Positions 54,615-63,712 of a stretch of DNA of 64,000 bases are shown one piece after another. Positions within the stretch are counted from its first letter, which is position 1, and each line of letters begins with the position of its first letter. The notes under the pieces were generated by a model. It saw only the letters and a list, made by a program, of their open reading frames with translations, searched no databases and was not told the DNA's origin. A program made the position numbers and the translations under genes. The DNA is from Paenibacillus tepidiphilus (GTDB lineage: Bacteria > Bacillota > Bacilli > Paenibacillales > Paenibacillaceae), in NCBI RefSeq assembly GCF_008635795.1, contig NZ_VWRQ01000001.1, positions 372,001-436,000 on the forward strand. Direction: 5' to 3'.

Positions 54615-55679
54615 ATGAAATTATTCAGTCTTGGCCTCGACCAGCTGACGGTCAATGAAATCAAGCTTGCCGGATATACCGTTATCACCCAAAATGTGCT
54701 GCCTGATCCGCAGCAGACCGAAGGACATCTGCTGATGGTAACCAGCGACCGCGTGTCTGTCGCGGATCTGCATGGGCTCCGCCAGAGTTATCCGGAGACC
54801 TCCTTACTGTTTGTTTATCTGCAGAAGGGTGTGCGGGGTTATCAGGCAGTCCATATGCTCTGCGAAAGCCTGGGGATTTGGTTTGTACCGCCCCGTGCCA
54901 CCTCGTCGGCGATTCTGGACAAGCTGAGGTGCATCCTGGAAGACGAATATGCCCAGCGCCGCAATATCGTCGGATTTTTCGGTTCCGGACCTGGCATCGG
55001 GTGCACCAGCATGGCCAGGCTTTTTGCCCGGAGAATTGCCGCCGCCGGATTGCGCGTCATTGTCCTGGGCCTTAATGTCTATGACCCCGGTTATGACCGC
55101 AGGACCCCGGTCAGTCTGGACAAGCTGCGGCCGCGTCTGACCGGCAAGATGCTGCATGCCGTAGATATAGAGCGTTTTGTGAAGGTGGAGGGGTATCTTT
55201 ATCTGCCCGGCAATTGTGATTATTTAAGTGCCCAGGACTATCAAGAGGAGGAAATTGAATATCTGCTGTCGGTGGCCGGAGAGCACGCGGATGTGGTCAT
55301 TGCCGATTTCGGTTCTATTCCGGAAAGTGCAGCCTGGTATGTGGGAATGCAGCAGTCGGCACTTCATTTACTGGTTAGCCATCCCAAGCATGAATACCGG
55401 CTTCAGTCTTTGCTGGAGCTTGCCGGGCATCTGGATCTTGCGCCCCGGGATTTCCAATTGCTCATCAACCGCAGCAATGTCGATGAAATCACTTCTCCCA
55501 AAAATATGGCGCAGCGGTTCGGCTGTGAGCTGCTCTTGGAATTGCCGTACTATCAGCCATTTATGGACAGTATGCCGCTGGGCAAAAAGGAGCTGCAGCA
55601 GGTTGACGACAAGGTACACGCGATGCTGGTATCGCTTGGACTGGCGCAGGAAGTCCGGAAGAAGGGGATCTTCCAATGA
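54615..55679 (+). CDS. TadZ/CpaE-like protein without P-loop lysine (locus B)
   Basis: A 354-residue protein starting at ATG 54615 behind GGAAGGAGGATGACCAAC. The N-terminal third is receiver-like, followed by a ParA/MinD-type domain whose P-loop reads FFGSGPGIGCTSMAR (near residue 119), with no lysine where KGGxGKT would place it. The fold continues with RVIVLGLNVYDPGYD and DVVIADFGSIPES. ATP hydrolysis is doubtful; TadZ proteins can act as scaffolds. The stop overlaps the next ATPase gene. Confidence 0.75.
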   Translation: MKLFSLGLDQLTVNEIKLAGYTVITQNVLPDPQQTEGHLLMVTSDRVSVADLHGLRQSYPETSLLFVYLQKGVRGYQAVHMLCESLGIWFVPPRATSSAILDKLRCILEDEYAQRRNIVGFFGSGPGIGCTSMARLFARRIAAAGLRVIVLGLNVYDPGYDRRTPVSLDKLRPRLTGKMLHAVDIERFVKVEGYLYLPGNCDYLSAQDYQEEEIEYLLSVAGEHADVVIADFGSIPESAAWYVGMQQSALHLLVSHPKHEYRLQSLLELAGHLDLAPRDFQLLINRSNVDEITSPKNMAQRFGCELLLELPYYQPFMDSMPLGKKELQQVDDKVHAMLVSLGLAQEVRKKGIFQ

Positions 55680-57118
55680 TCAAATATTACATGGAAGAGC
55701 CGTTTTCCCTGAAACGGAGCGTGCTGCGTACCAGTAAGCCGGGGCAGGAGGACTTTCAAGCCTTCCTGCAGCGGATGAAGAATGATATGAATGCCGGGCT
55801 GGAGCGGGAGAATGAGAGCTACTTCGAGCTCAATGCCAAAGCGCTGATCGGCGATCCGCAGGCTGTCAGCTTTTTCATGAACGAGATTGAGAAATATTTG
55901 CGCAAGACACCGTTCACCGGCAAAGTGCCGGAGGCGTACCGCAATGCGGCGGAGGCGCTTTTTCACGAATGGAAGGGGTTTGGGCCGGCCTACCGCTGGT
56001 TCACCGACAAGACCTACAGTGAGTCCACTGGGCTGCAGATGATCGGCAGGCAGATTTTCTACAATCACCGGGGGAAATTTGTTCCGTATCCGTACGAAAT
56101 GCCTTCGCTGGACCGGGTGGAGCAGCTGAAGCGCTCTTTGCTCAAGAGCGACCCTGACAAGAAACTGAACAAAGATAATCCTTCGGTAGAATTTAAAATG
56201 GATGACCCGCTGTGGCCGGGGCGCTTCATCCGTCTGGCGATCTGGGTATCGCCGCGGGTCTGGGAAGGCTTTACCACGATCTCTTTGCGGCGGCAGGTGG
56301 TGGAGTTTCTGGATTTGGAGGATCAGGCCGGAACGGAGTGTATTCCCGCCGAGTCGATTGAGATGATTCGCGCCCTTACGGGCACGTTCCGTAATTCGAT
56401 TATTGCCGGGGCCGTAGGCTCGGGCAAGACCACGTTTGCCAATACCATTGTCGGTGAGCAACTGCTCGGTTCCGATTCCTGCATGGGAGTGGTGATGATC
56501 GAGAAGCATCCGGAGTCGATTTTGCCGTACCAGATCAAAGGCCACCGGATTATTCCGATCCAGGCTGCCAATGAAGAATTGATGGAAGTAGGGGTGGAGT
56601 CGCTGCGCCACGATCCGAACATCCTCTACATGACGGAAATGCGTTACAACGAATGGGAGTTTTATTTGTGGAGCGGCGAAAAAGGCTATGACGGCATCAC
56701 GGGTACCTTTCATACTGTGGATTCGGAGGATATTCCGTACCAGGGGGCTTTTGCCGTATCCACACGGATTGGCGGCAGCCTGAAGGGGCATCTGGTCTCC
56801 GCACTGAAGTCATGCGAGCTGGTGTTCATTCTGGAGAGTGTGGGGGAAGGCCGGAAGCGGCTGGTGCGGATTTCCGAGGTGTTCTATGATGTAGACCGTA
56901 ATTCGGTATTCGCAAACGACCTTATGCGCTGGGAGGAAGAAAGCCGGGGCTGGAGCTACAACAACCAAGTGACAAAAGCGTTAATGCTGAAGATGATCAA
57001 GAAAAAGCCGCAGGCGGCGCGGATTCTGCAGGCTGAGCTGGATCGGCTGGCGGCGCACAGACCTATGGTGGCACCGCTTAAGGAAAGCCTAAAGTCAAGA
57101 ATCGTTCTGAACGAATGA
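55676..57118 (+). CDS. CpaF-like secretion ATPase (locus B)
   Basis: A 480-residue ATPase, longer than TadA of locus A, with ATGA overlap to the upstream gene. The N-terminal 190 residues are unlike locus A TadA. The ATPase core has Walker A GAVGSGKTTFANT (near residue 246), a Walker B region NILYMTEMRYNEWEF and a His-box-like GITGTFHTVDSED. The intact Walker A supports an active motor for the TadB/TadC-like pair downstream. Confidence 0.87.
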   Translation: MIKYYMEEPFSLKRSVLRTSKPGQEDFQAFLQRMKNDMNAGLERENESYFELNAKALIGDPQAVSFFMNEIEKYLRKTPFTGKVPEAYRNAAEALFHEWKGFGPAYRWFTDKTYSESTGLQMIGRQIFYNHRGKFVPYPYEMPSLDRVEQLKRSLLKSDPDKKLNKDNPSVEFKMDDPLWPGRFIRLAIWVSPRVWEGFTTISLRRQVVEFLDLEDQAGTECIPAESIEMIRALTGTFRNSIIAGAVGSGKTTFANTIVGEQLLGSDSCMGVVMIEKHPESILPYQIKGHRIIPIQAANEELMEVGVESLRHDPNILYMTEMRYNEWEFYLWSGEKGYDGITGTFHTVDSEDIPYQGAFAVSTRIGGSLKGHLVSALKSCELVFILESVGEGRKRLVRISEVFYDVDRNSVFANDLMRWEEESRGWSYNNQVTKALMLKMIKKKPQAARILQAELDRLAAHRPMVAPLKESLKSRIVLNE

Positions 57119-57131
57119 GGAGGCGCTAGCC

Positions 57132-58181
57132 ATGGCGTTACTGTTATCCCTGCTCCGCTTCGTCTTCCACTTGATCGTTGTGCTCGGTCTGTGGCTGCTG
57201 ATTAAACCACTGATTGAGCGGCAACTGCAGCAGTTTGGACGGAAGGTGGATTTCCGGTTGAGCGCGGGGAGGAGCCGGGTGGGACAAAGAGTCAGCGGTC
57301 TGCAGAACCGCAAGGGTCTGAGCCGCCATCTGGATGATTTGCTTTATTTTGCGGACCGCAAGTACGAGCCGGGTATCAGCATGCTGCGGTTCGCCATGCG
57401 TACCGTGTTCGTGTTTGCCGCGGTATTTCTATCCGCCCTGCTGACGCTGAAGGAGCTGCCGGGGCAAATGAGCTTTCATAATCCCTTTCTTGAAGGGATG
57501 GCCTTTAACGAAGGCGGGCCTGTAAAGGGGGCGTGGCGGCTGCTGCTGTTCCTGGCGATCATTTCGGCCAGCATTCCTTATTTGCGGATGCGGTATAACT
57601 ATACCCAGCGGCAGGTGCGCGGAAGCTATGATCTGCTAGAAGTCACGACAATTGCCGCAAAGTTCACCCATCTGTCGGCCGATTCTATCTTGTCCAGAAC
57701 AGGCGAACTGCTCAGCGAAGAGAATGTGCTGAGAACTCCGCTGCGGCTGCTGGGAGCGGCTTTTGCCAACTACAGCAATGAGCATGAGCTTTCAGCGGAA
57801 GCAAGCCGTTTCTCGGCGGCGATTGGTACTACTTTTGCCGTGGAATTTGTCTCCGATTTATTGTACTGCGAGAAGGAGGGCACCCGCCATCTCAAGAGCT
57901 CCCTGCTCCTGCTGAATCGCTCTATGGAACAACAGCGCGAGACGATTCTCGCGGTCAAAGCGGGCAGCAGGGATGCGATCAGCCTGGGGCTGTACGGGAA
58001 CCTCGTCGTGCTGGTAGCTTCAGTCGGAACCTTTATGTACATGCTGCGGCCAAGCGTGTATTTCAAGCTGCAATTTCAAACGACGGTCGGTTTAAGCTTT
58101 CTGATGGTGATCATTACCGGCCTGTTCGTGTCTTTCTTGATCAGTACCATACTGTCCAGGCCCAAACTGGACTACCACTAA
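57132..58181 (+). CDS. TadB-like membrane protein (locus B)
   Basis: A 349-residue membrane protein behind TGAGGAGGCGCTAGCC. Hydrophobic segments lie at the N-terminus (FVFHLIVVLGLWLLIKPLI), mid-protein (FVFAAVFLSALLTL) and C-terminus (two helices after residue 280). Its position after a CpaF-like ATPase suggests a diverged T2SS F-type protein, but the GspF blocks are weak. Confidence 0.68.
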   Translation: MALLLSLLRFVFHLIVVLGLWLLIKPLIERQLQQFGRKVDFRLSAGRSRVGQRVSGLQNRKGLSRHLDDLLYFADRKYEPGISMLRFAMRTVFVFAAVFLSALLTLKELPGQMSFHNPFLEGMAFNEGGPVKGAWRLLLFLAIISASIPYLRMRYNYTQRQVRGSYDLLEVTTIAAKFTHLSADSILSRTGELLSEENVLRTPLRLLGAAFANYSNEHELSAEASRFSAAIGTTFAVEFVSDLLYCEKEGTRHLKSSLLLLNRSMEQQRETILAVKAGSRDAISLGLYGNLVVLVASVGTFMYMLRPSVYFKLQFQTTVGLSFLMVIITGLFVSFLISTILSRPKLDYH

Positions 58182-58192
58182 GGTGATGAACG

Positions 58193-59062
58193 ATGGAGAG
58201 ATTACTTCTATTAATGGCTGTACTGGGTGTTGTGTACCTGGCATTGCTTGTGTTTGTAAGCAGCAGCAGTAAGCAGGAACGGTATATGCTCCGGCTCGGG
58301 ATAAAGTGGAAAGCGCTGGGGGAGAAGGTCCACAATGAGCAGCTGCAGAGAACCCTCAATCAAAGTGGTCTGACCCTCTCTGCCGGCAAATTAATACTGT
58401 TCCGCTATTCGGCAGCCTTGATTTATTTGGCGCTTAAGGTCATCAGCGGCTTTATCAAGCAGCTTCCCCTGTCTTTGTCCGAGCTGCTCATTGCAGCGCT
58501 CATTCTGCTTGTCACCAGTCCCAACCGTTATCTGCCGTTTGGCTGGCTGCTGGCTTGGCTGCAACGGCGGACGCTGATTCAAAAGGACGGTGAACTGATC
58601 TCTTTTATCCGTCTATACGAGAACAACCGGCTCCGCAAACGGGGATATGTGCAATTTGGCGCTTTCTGCACCGGGGTAGCCGCTCATTTCCTTCACATCC
58701 GCCAGGATCTGTATGAGCTGTCCGAACGCGCGGTGGATGAAGGGACGGAGCAGGCGATTGAATGGTTCTGCGGACAATTCCCTGCCGGGCATCCGTTTAT
58801 CAATGATATCCGTTCGATCCTGCTCGCTACCGAGGGGATGGATGATGATACGGAAGCCGCGAACTATCTGCGGGAGCAAGGTCAGATCATTGCCAAAATC
58901 TCCAGCGACCAATACCTGAAGAAATGGTCTACAATCGGTGACCTCGCGACGATTATCAATGTGATACCCTCGATCGCCACCTTTCTGATGATTGTCTCAC
59001 TGGCGATGCAATACATTCTGCTGATTAAAGGTAATTTTGACGGCGTAGGGCTGTTTCAGTGA
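58193..59062 (+). CDS. TadC-like membrane protein (locus B)
   Basis: A 289-residue membrane protein with an N-terminal helix (LLLMAVLGVVYLALLVFVSS), a central hydrophobic pair (residues 65-110) and a C-terminal helix (LATIINVIPSIATFLMIVSLAMQYILL). Shares layout with the preceding gene and is the second candidate platform protein of locus B. Confidence 0.65.
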   Translation: MERLLLLMAVLGVVYLALLVFVSSSSKQERYMLRLGIKWKALGEKVHNEQLQRTLNQSGLTLSAGKLILFRYSAALIYLALKVISGFIKQLPLSLSELLIAALILLVTSPNRYLPFGWLLAWLQRRTLIQKDGELISFIRLYENNRLRKRGYVQFGAFCTGVAAHFLHIRQDLYELSERAVDEGTEQAIEWFCGQFPAGHPFINDIRSILLATEGMDDDTEAANYLREQGQIIAKISSDQYLKKWSTIGDLATIINVIPSIATFLMIVSLAMQYILLIKGNFDGVGLFQ

Positions 59063-59144
59063 TAGCTGCAGGGATACGGCATACAATTTTTTGTTATTTT
59101 CAAGCATGATTTAAAAATATACAATGAAAAGGGAGATATTAACA

Positions 59145-59354
59145 ATGAAAAAGGATGCCATCTCTACCGGTCTTTTTATCGCGATAGGTTTTCTGTGTGT
59201 GGCCATAGTCATCGCCGTATTAATTCCTGTCGTAAGGAGTGTGATCAATGCCGCGGACGATAACCGGCCCACCATTCCCGGCGTATCGACTTCGCTCCTT
59301 GAAGAAGTGAAGCTGCCGGGACAAATATACGGCAATCTGACGCTAGAGGCTTAG
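59145..59354 (+). CDS. Small pilin-like hydrophobic protein 1 (locus B)
   Basis: A 69-residue protein starting at ATG 59145 (GGGAGATATTAAC upstream). The N-terminus KKDAISTGLFIAIGF begins a 27-residue hydrophobic helix, followed by a polar tail (NAADDNRPTIPG). No G/xxxxE prepilin site. The protein is a paralogue of the one at 60441: their DNA differs mostly at third codon positions, which indicates selection on the protein. Confidence 0.75.
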   Translation: MKKDAISTGLFIAIGFLCVAIVIAVLIPVVRSVINAADDNRPTIPGVSTSLLEEVKLPGQIYGNLTLEA

Positions 59355-59358
59355 AGCT

Positions 59359-59502
59359 ATGATCAAGGATACGATTTCCATCGCGTTATTTCTGGCTATC
59401 GGCTTTGTCATTGCCGGGATATTCATTTCGGCGGCAACGGATATGATTGGCGGAAGCCAGGATGATATTATTACGCACACCAAACAAGTGGAGCAGTATT
59501 AG
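59359..59502 (+). CDS. Small pilin-like hydrophobic protein 2 (locus B, 47 aa)
   Basis: A 47-residue frame begins 4 bp after the preceding stop. IKDTISIALFLAIGFVIAG matches the N-termini of the proteins at 59145 and 60441 (pattern xxDxISxxLFxAIGF), followed by FISAATDMIGGSQDD and a polar tail. No separate strong ribosome site, so coupling to the gene before is likely. Confidence 0.65.
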   Translation: MIKDTISIALFLAIGFVIAGIFISAATDMIGGSQDDIITHTKQVEQY

Positions 59503-59514
59503 GAGGCGGCCGCT

Positions 59515-59895
59515 GTGAAGGAAACCGTCCTCCGGGCGTTATTTATGTGGCTGGTGCTGTTCATTATTTTGCAGCCGATTTTTACGTATATTGATTACTT
59601 GCTCGACCTGCAGGTCAAAGCTAACACCTCCTATATCACACAGAAGGCGGCAACGGAAGGGCGGGTTACCGACTCTATGCGCAGCGAGGTTATTGCAAAT
59701 CTGGCGGCGGTCGGCATACCGGAGGCATCGATTTCGATCACCAGCAGCACTGCTTCTGTGCAGCAAAGAAAACAGCGCATTGATGTCTATGTGACAGCCT
59801 CGCGGGTGAATCTGTTCCCCTATAATTTTTCGGGAGCTTCACAGCCTACCCGCTATTACGGCCATGGTTCAATTATGAGCGAATATCTCGACTGA
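59515..59895 (+). CDS. Single-TM extracytoplasmic protein (locus B)
   Basis: A 126-residue protein starting at GTG 59515 behind TTAGGAGGCGGCCGCT. One N-terminal helix (LRALFMWLVLFIILQPIFTYI) and a strand-rich domain with SISITSSTASVQQRKQRIDVYVTASRVNLFPYNF. Architecture like TadE pseudopilins but no prepilin site. Confidence 0.68.
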   Translation: MKETVLRALFMWLVLFIILQPIFTYIDYLLDLQVKANTSYITQKAATEGRVTDSMRSEVIANLAAVGIPEASISITSSTASVQQRKQRIDVYVTASRVNLFPYNFSGASQPTRYYGHGSIMSEYLD

Positions 59896-59914
59896 TTAGG
59901 GATGGTATTGCACG

Positions 59915-60412
59915 ATGGACTATATTATTAAGCTTGCTTTCGTGCTAGTGGTGTTTCTGTATTCCTGGCTGTTTCAGATTCAGAATCAGGAGTGGGACAT
60001 GCTGCGCAGCATGCTGAAGGACGCCGGTAACATTGCCGTACACGATGCCTCGCAGGAACTGAATGGAAATGCCCTGTCCCAAGGCCGGCTGCTGATTGAT
60101 TACACCGAAGCGTATGCTACTTTTCACAAGTCTCTCCGGCTCAATATGGGATTGGACGAGTCTCTCACGCCTTTGCCGGGCAGCCGGTTTCATGAGCAGG
60201 TGCGGATTATCAAGTTCGAGGTTGTGGATGAGTCGACCGGGGTGAGCTTTCCGTTTCTCTACGAGGACCCGGCCTATGGCATCACTAAATACCTTCAAGG
60301 CCCGGCGGTCATTGCCGTCATTGAGACGGAGCATCCGGTGGTTATCGCAAGAACCAAGACACAGGGGCCGATTAGGGTCCCGGCGGTCCAGGAATACAAG
60401 CTGAATCCATGA
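59915..60412 (+). CDS. Single-TM extracytoplasmic protein (locus B)
   Basis: A 165-residue protein with an N-terminal helix (IIKLAFVLVVFLYSWLF) and a soluble domain (DAGNIAVHDASQELNGNALSQGRLLIDYTEAY, then RIIKFEVVDESTGVSFPFLYED). Not recognised by motif; layout again recalls a pseudopilin without the cleavage site. It lies 19 bp after the previous gene. Confidence 0.68.
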   Translation: MDYIIKLAFVLVVFLYSWLFQIQNQEWDMLRSMLKDAGNIAVHDASQELNGNALSQGRLLIDYTEAYATFHKSLRLNMGLDESLTPLPGSRFHEQVRIIKFEVVDESTGVSFPFLYEDPAYGITKYLQGPAVIAVIETEHPVVIARTKTQGPIRVPAVQEYKLNP

Positions 60413-60440
60413 AATTATGTATAGAGAGGAGAGCTTTCCA

Positions 60441-60635
60441 TTGAAAAATGATGCGATCTCAACAGGCCTGTTCATCGCCATAGGGTTTCTCTGTGTCGCC
60501 ATCGTCATCGCCATACTCATTCCTGTCGTCCGTGACGTAATCGACGATGCCGACGACAACAAACCGACGATTCCGTCGGTAATGTTATATGAAAAGCAGA
60601 AAGGAGGGCATGAAGAGGCTTATCTGAAGGTATAG
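60441..60635 (+). CDS. Small pilin-like hydrophobic protein 3 (locus B)
   Basis: A 64-residue protein starting at TTG 60441 behind AGAGGAGAGCTTTCCA. KNDAISTGLFIAIGFLCVAIVIAILIPVV is nearly the same as in the protein at 59145, and the tail DDADDNKPTIPS also aligns. The ends differ (VMLYEKQKGG). Third paralogue of the set. Confidence 0.75.
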   Translation: MKNDAISTGLFIAIGFLCVAIVIAILIPVVRDVIDDADDNKPTIPSVMLYEKQKGGHEEAYLKV

Positions 60636-60684
60636 ATTGTTACGGTATATACAATTTAAATACATAATGAGGGGATAGATATTA

Positions 60685-61329
60685 ATGAAAAAATATATGG
60701 GACAAACAATGCTCAAAGCAGCTTTGGCAACTTCGATGTTATTTGTAGTGGTACCCTTCCAACAAAACGGTATAACCCGGGTTACGGCATCGGCTGCCGG
60801 TGCTGTAGCTTCGGCGGGGGCAACCACAGCGCCTAAGCCTACGGCTGCGCCGATTATGAGAGATAATCTCTCGAAGTATGGGCTGGAGAAGGTTGTGGAT
60901 CTGCCGGTTACCATAACTGCTGGTGGGTTTAGCTACACCCTTGAGAAAATTATGATTTATGAATCAGCGTCTAAAACAGCCCAAGAGCTGATTAAGAAAT
61001 ACGGGTACTATGGGGATGAAAAATATTTTATATGGACTAAAATTTCTATAGAAAACAACAGTAAATCAGTTTTGCAGTTTAGCTCGAAAGATTTAAGTGA
61101 CAAATGGCGATTATATTTTGGGGAAATGGCTTTTACAAACATGCCCCAAAAACTTGTTAAAACCGTAAATAGCAAAGATGCTTTGTGGACTTGGAAGCTT
61201 AATCCTGGCCAAAAACTATCTACCTACCAAGCCTTTTTGTATGATGATGTTCTCGGAAAGTTTTATATAAGTCTTCACCTCCCAAATAATCAAACATTTA
61301 AAGTGATTGCCCAGCCAAAAGGTAATTAG
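60685..61329 (+). CDS. Secreted hypothetical protein (locus B)
   Basis: A 214-residue protein behind GGGGATAGATATTA. A basic N-terminus and hydrophobic segment (MLKAALATSMLFVVVPF) look like a signal peptide or anchor, followed by an Ala/Pro/Thr linker (GAVASAGATTAPKPTAAP) and a strand-rich domain of about 150 residues (VVDLPVTITAGGFSYTLEKIMIYES, KYFIWTKISIENNSKSVLQF). It resembles an extracellular DUF4352-like immunoglobulin-fold domain, but that is inference. Base composition is AT-richer than in the genes before. Confidence 0.6.
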   Translation: MKKYMGQTMLKAALATSMLFVVVPFQQNGITRVTASAAGAVASAGATTAPKPTAAPIMRDNLSKYGLEKVVDLPVTITAGGFSYTLEKIMIYESASKTAQELIKKYGYYGDEKYFIWTKISIENNSKSVLQFSSKDLSDKWRLYFGEMAFTNMPQKLVKTVNSKDALWTWKLNPGQKLSTYQAFLYDDVLGKFYISLHLPNNQTFKVIAQPKGN

Positions 61330-61330
61330 T

Positions 61331-63634
61331 ATGAAAAAAACAACAATTTGTTTTGCATTTTTAATGGTCATGTTTTGCTGTTTATTGCAGCCATCTATAA
61401 ATTTTGTCCAAGCTGCCGATTCGAAATCCTCCTCAGTGACTATTCCGACCCAAACAGGACTAATAGGAACGGGAAATAGTTCGAAAACATTCATCATTGA
61501 TCTTCCAAATGGTGTAAGTAGTTCAGCAATTAAGGCAGGCACCCTTAAATACAATGGGAATAATAGTGTAGTTGGATCGATTGCTATTGAGAATGGGAAA
61601 ATTAAAATCACTCTAAAGGGCAATACCCAAGAAAAAACTTATAATCTTGTAGGAAAAAATCTTGTAACTCAACCTGATGGAAGTAAGCTGATTCAGAACT
61701 TTTTAACTACTCCAGGCAACTCGATCTGGCGATATTCAGACGGAAAACGTTGGCAGATTAACGACTATAATTCTGATCGTGATCGCAATGAGACCCATGA
61801 TGTTAAGGCGGGAGACTCCTCAGTTCCTTCTAGTAAACCTCCTTTAACACCTGTAATGACAAAGGCAGTTCCTGCTGCTCCCGACACAGCTTACTGGTAT
61901 ACAGAGGATGAAACAACGACGGTACCTTACTCAAATGTTGTACAATCGAGTATTAAACTTAACCCTTTAGAAGTTCTAAGGGATACAGCAACTGTGAGTA
62001 TTAAAAATAACAAATTTATTATTAGTTATAAGGTACCATCTGCCAGATATGTAGAAGAAGAGGTACCCGAAGGTTTTGACAAAGGCGAGTGGGTAGAAGG
62101 CCGTTTATATTATGTGACCTTACCCTATTACTACAAAGCAACCGCCAAAGTCACCACCTACAGCTATGCCGGCAATATTACCTTCGACTACGCCTTGCCG
62201 GAAGGCCCACATTTAAGCGGATATGTATCAGTGCTCAAGCCTGATCCTAATCCTGCGAAGTTTGCCAATGCCGATGTGGAGGTACAGCTTTCTTTAAAGG
62301 GAGAATTGGCAAATTATACGGACACCTCAAACATCAAAGAGTGGGTATTCTACGCCAGAGAAGCAGAAAAGGTACTGTCAGATACCCAAGTCAGCCCATC
62401 CAAAACACTATCCAATTCAACAGGAAAACCCTTTGTTTTTAAAATACCCAAGGAGAAGATCGCTGGCGTACCAGGAAACTATCAGCAGAAGTATGCACTT
62501 TCTGTAAGGGTTCGCTTCATTAATCCGGTGGTTACCAAAACAGGGATCATCGCTGATTTGCTTATGAATTTAGATACTACCATCGAGGTCTACAAAGACA
62601 AACCCAGCATTGATTACCCGGATGTAGAGAAACCAACGACTCCTAAAGGCAAGCCGCCTGTGGCTTCGATTTTTGCTCCACCAATTGTTAAGGCTGGTGA
62701 TGAAGTTCAAGCGAATGGCTCGGGTTCATATGATCCGGACGGTAAAATTATCGGGTATCATTTTGCCTCGGATGGCGCTAATTTCGTGGGATACACTCCA
62801 ACCGGCGCGCAGGCTACGTTGTGGTACCCTTCAACCAGACTGGGGCAACAATCCATTGGACTGACGGTTGTCGATAATGATTTCATGACCGATGATGCCG
62901 GGACGTTTGTAGAGGTCATTGAGCCGCTGCCTGAAGCAGGCTTAGAGGTAGCCGGCACGCTGAAGGAGAATCGAAAGGTCGAATTGCGAAGTACAAGCAC
63001 CAGTCCCACGCATTACCCGATTGTCCATTCCAAGACAGTGATTACCATTACAGCTGTCTCCGGCTCGGGAGGAGATAATGCAGCCATTAAATACAGCGGA
63101 AGCTTAAACGGGGGAACGGTAAAGGATCTACTCTTTAAGCAGGCCGGTCTCTACAAGGCTACCATATCCGTAGAGAATACACTGGGCTATAAAGATAGCA
63201 GCGAAATTACGTTTGAGATTGCTCCCGATGAACCGCCGCATATCTATTTTTCGGTTCCTGGGAGGGTCTACCGGGACCCGCTGAACGGAAATAAGGCAAA
63301 CATAGCAATCGACGATCTGTCCTTTTCGCCTGATGGGGATTTCATTGATCAGCGCAGCTGGGAATATCGCTATGATTCCGATAATGACGGCAGCTTCACG
63401 GATGAGTCCTGGGTGATGTTCAGCAGCGGCAACGAGCATCAACTGAATCTGACGCTGACTGAGGTTGGAAAATATGAGATCCGGCATGCCGCATATGAAT
63501 CGTTTGGGCAGCCTACGATCAGCGGGTTTATTACTGCTGCGGATCGTCGTTTTGCAGACTCCGGCAGTCAGCCATTGGACGAGAAGGTGGTTGAGGTCCT
63601 GAATCTTGCTCCGGACGGAGACTGGGCATGGTAG
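61331..63634 (+). CDS. Large secreted protein with PKD-like domains (locus B)
   Basis: About 767 residues from ATG 61331, one base after the previous stop. The signal peptide is KKTTICFAFLMVMFCCLLQ with an A-x-A-like end. The middle (about 270-430) is strand-rich. A PKD-type domain (PVASIFAPPIVKAGDEVQANGSGSYDPDGKIIGYHF) is near residues 435-530, and a second strand domain with a DPDG-like turn (FSPDGDFIDQRSWEYRYDSDNDGSF) near 650-700. Suits a cell-surface or pilus-tip adhesin. The first 270 residues are AT-rich and later parts GC-richer, suggesting a mosaic gene. Confidence 0.68.
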   Translation: MKKTTICFAFLMVMFCCLLQPSINFVQAADSKSSSVTIPTQTGLIGTGNSSKTFIIDLPNGVSSSAIKAGTLKYNGNNSVVGSIAIENGKIKITLKGNTQEKTYNLVGKNLVTQPDGSKLIQNFLTTPGNSIWRYSDGKRWQINDYNSDRDRNETHDVKAGDSSVPSSKPPLTPVMTKAVPAAPDTAYWYTEDETTTVPYSNVVQSSIKLNPLEVLRDTATVSIKNNKFIISYKVPSARYVEEEVPEGFDKGEWVEGRLYYVTLPYYYKATAKVTTYSYAGNITFDYALPEGPHLSGYVSVLKPDPNPAKFANADVEVQLSLKGELANYTDTSNIKEWVFYAREAEKVLSDTQVSPSKTLSNSTGKPFVFKIPKEKIAGVPGNYQQKYALSVRVRFINPVVTKTGIIADLLMNLDTTIEVYKDKPSIDYPDVEKPTTPKGKPPVASIFAPPIVKAGDEVQANGSGSYDPDGKIIGYHFASDGANFVGYTPTGAQATLWYPSTRLGQQSIGLTVVDNDFMTDDAGTFVEVIEPLPEAGLEVAGTLKENRKVELRSTSTSPTHYPIVHSKTVITITAVSGSGGDNAAIKYSGSLNGGTVKDLLFKQAGLYKATISVENTLGYKDSSEITFEIAPDEPPHIYFSVPGRVYRDPLNGNKANIAIDDLSFSPDGDFIDQRSWEYRYDSDNDGSFTDESWVMFSSGNEHQLNLTLTEVGKYEIRHAAYESFGQPTISGFITAADRRFADSGSQPLDEKVVEVLNLAPDGDWAW

Positions 63635-63712
63635 AGCAGGCAAATCGATCCGCCATGGCAGAGCGAAGATGCTGCCGATGATGTGAAGGGAATGACAAGG
63701 GAAGGAACTCAT

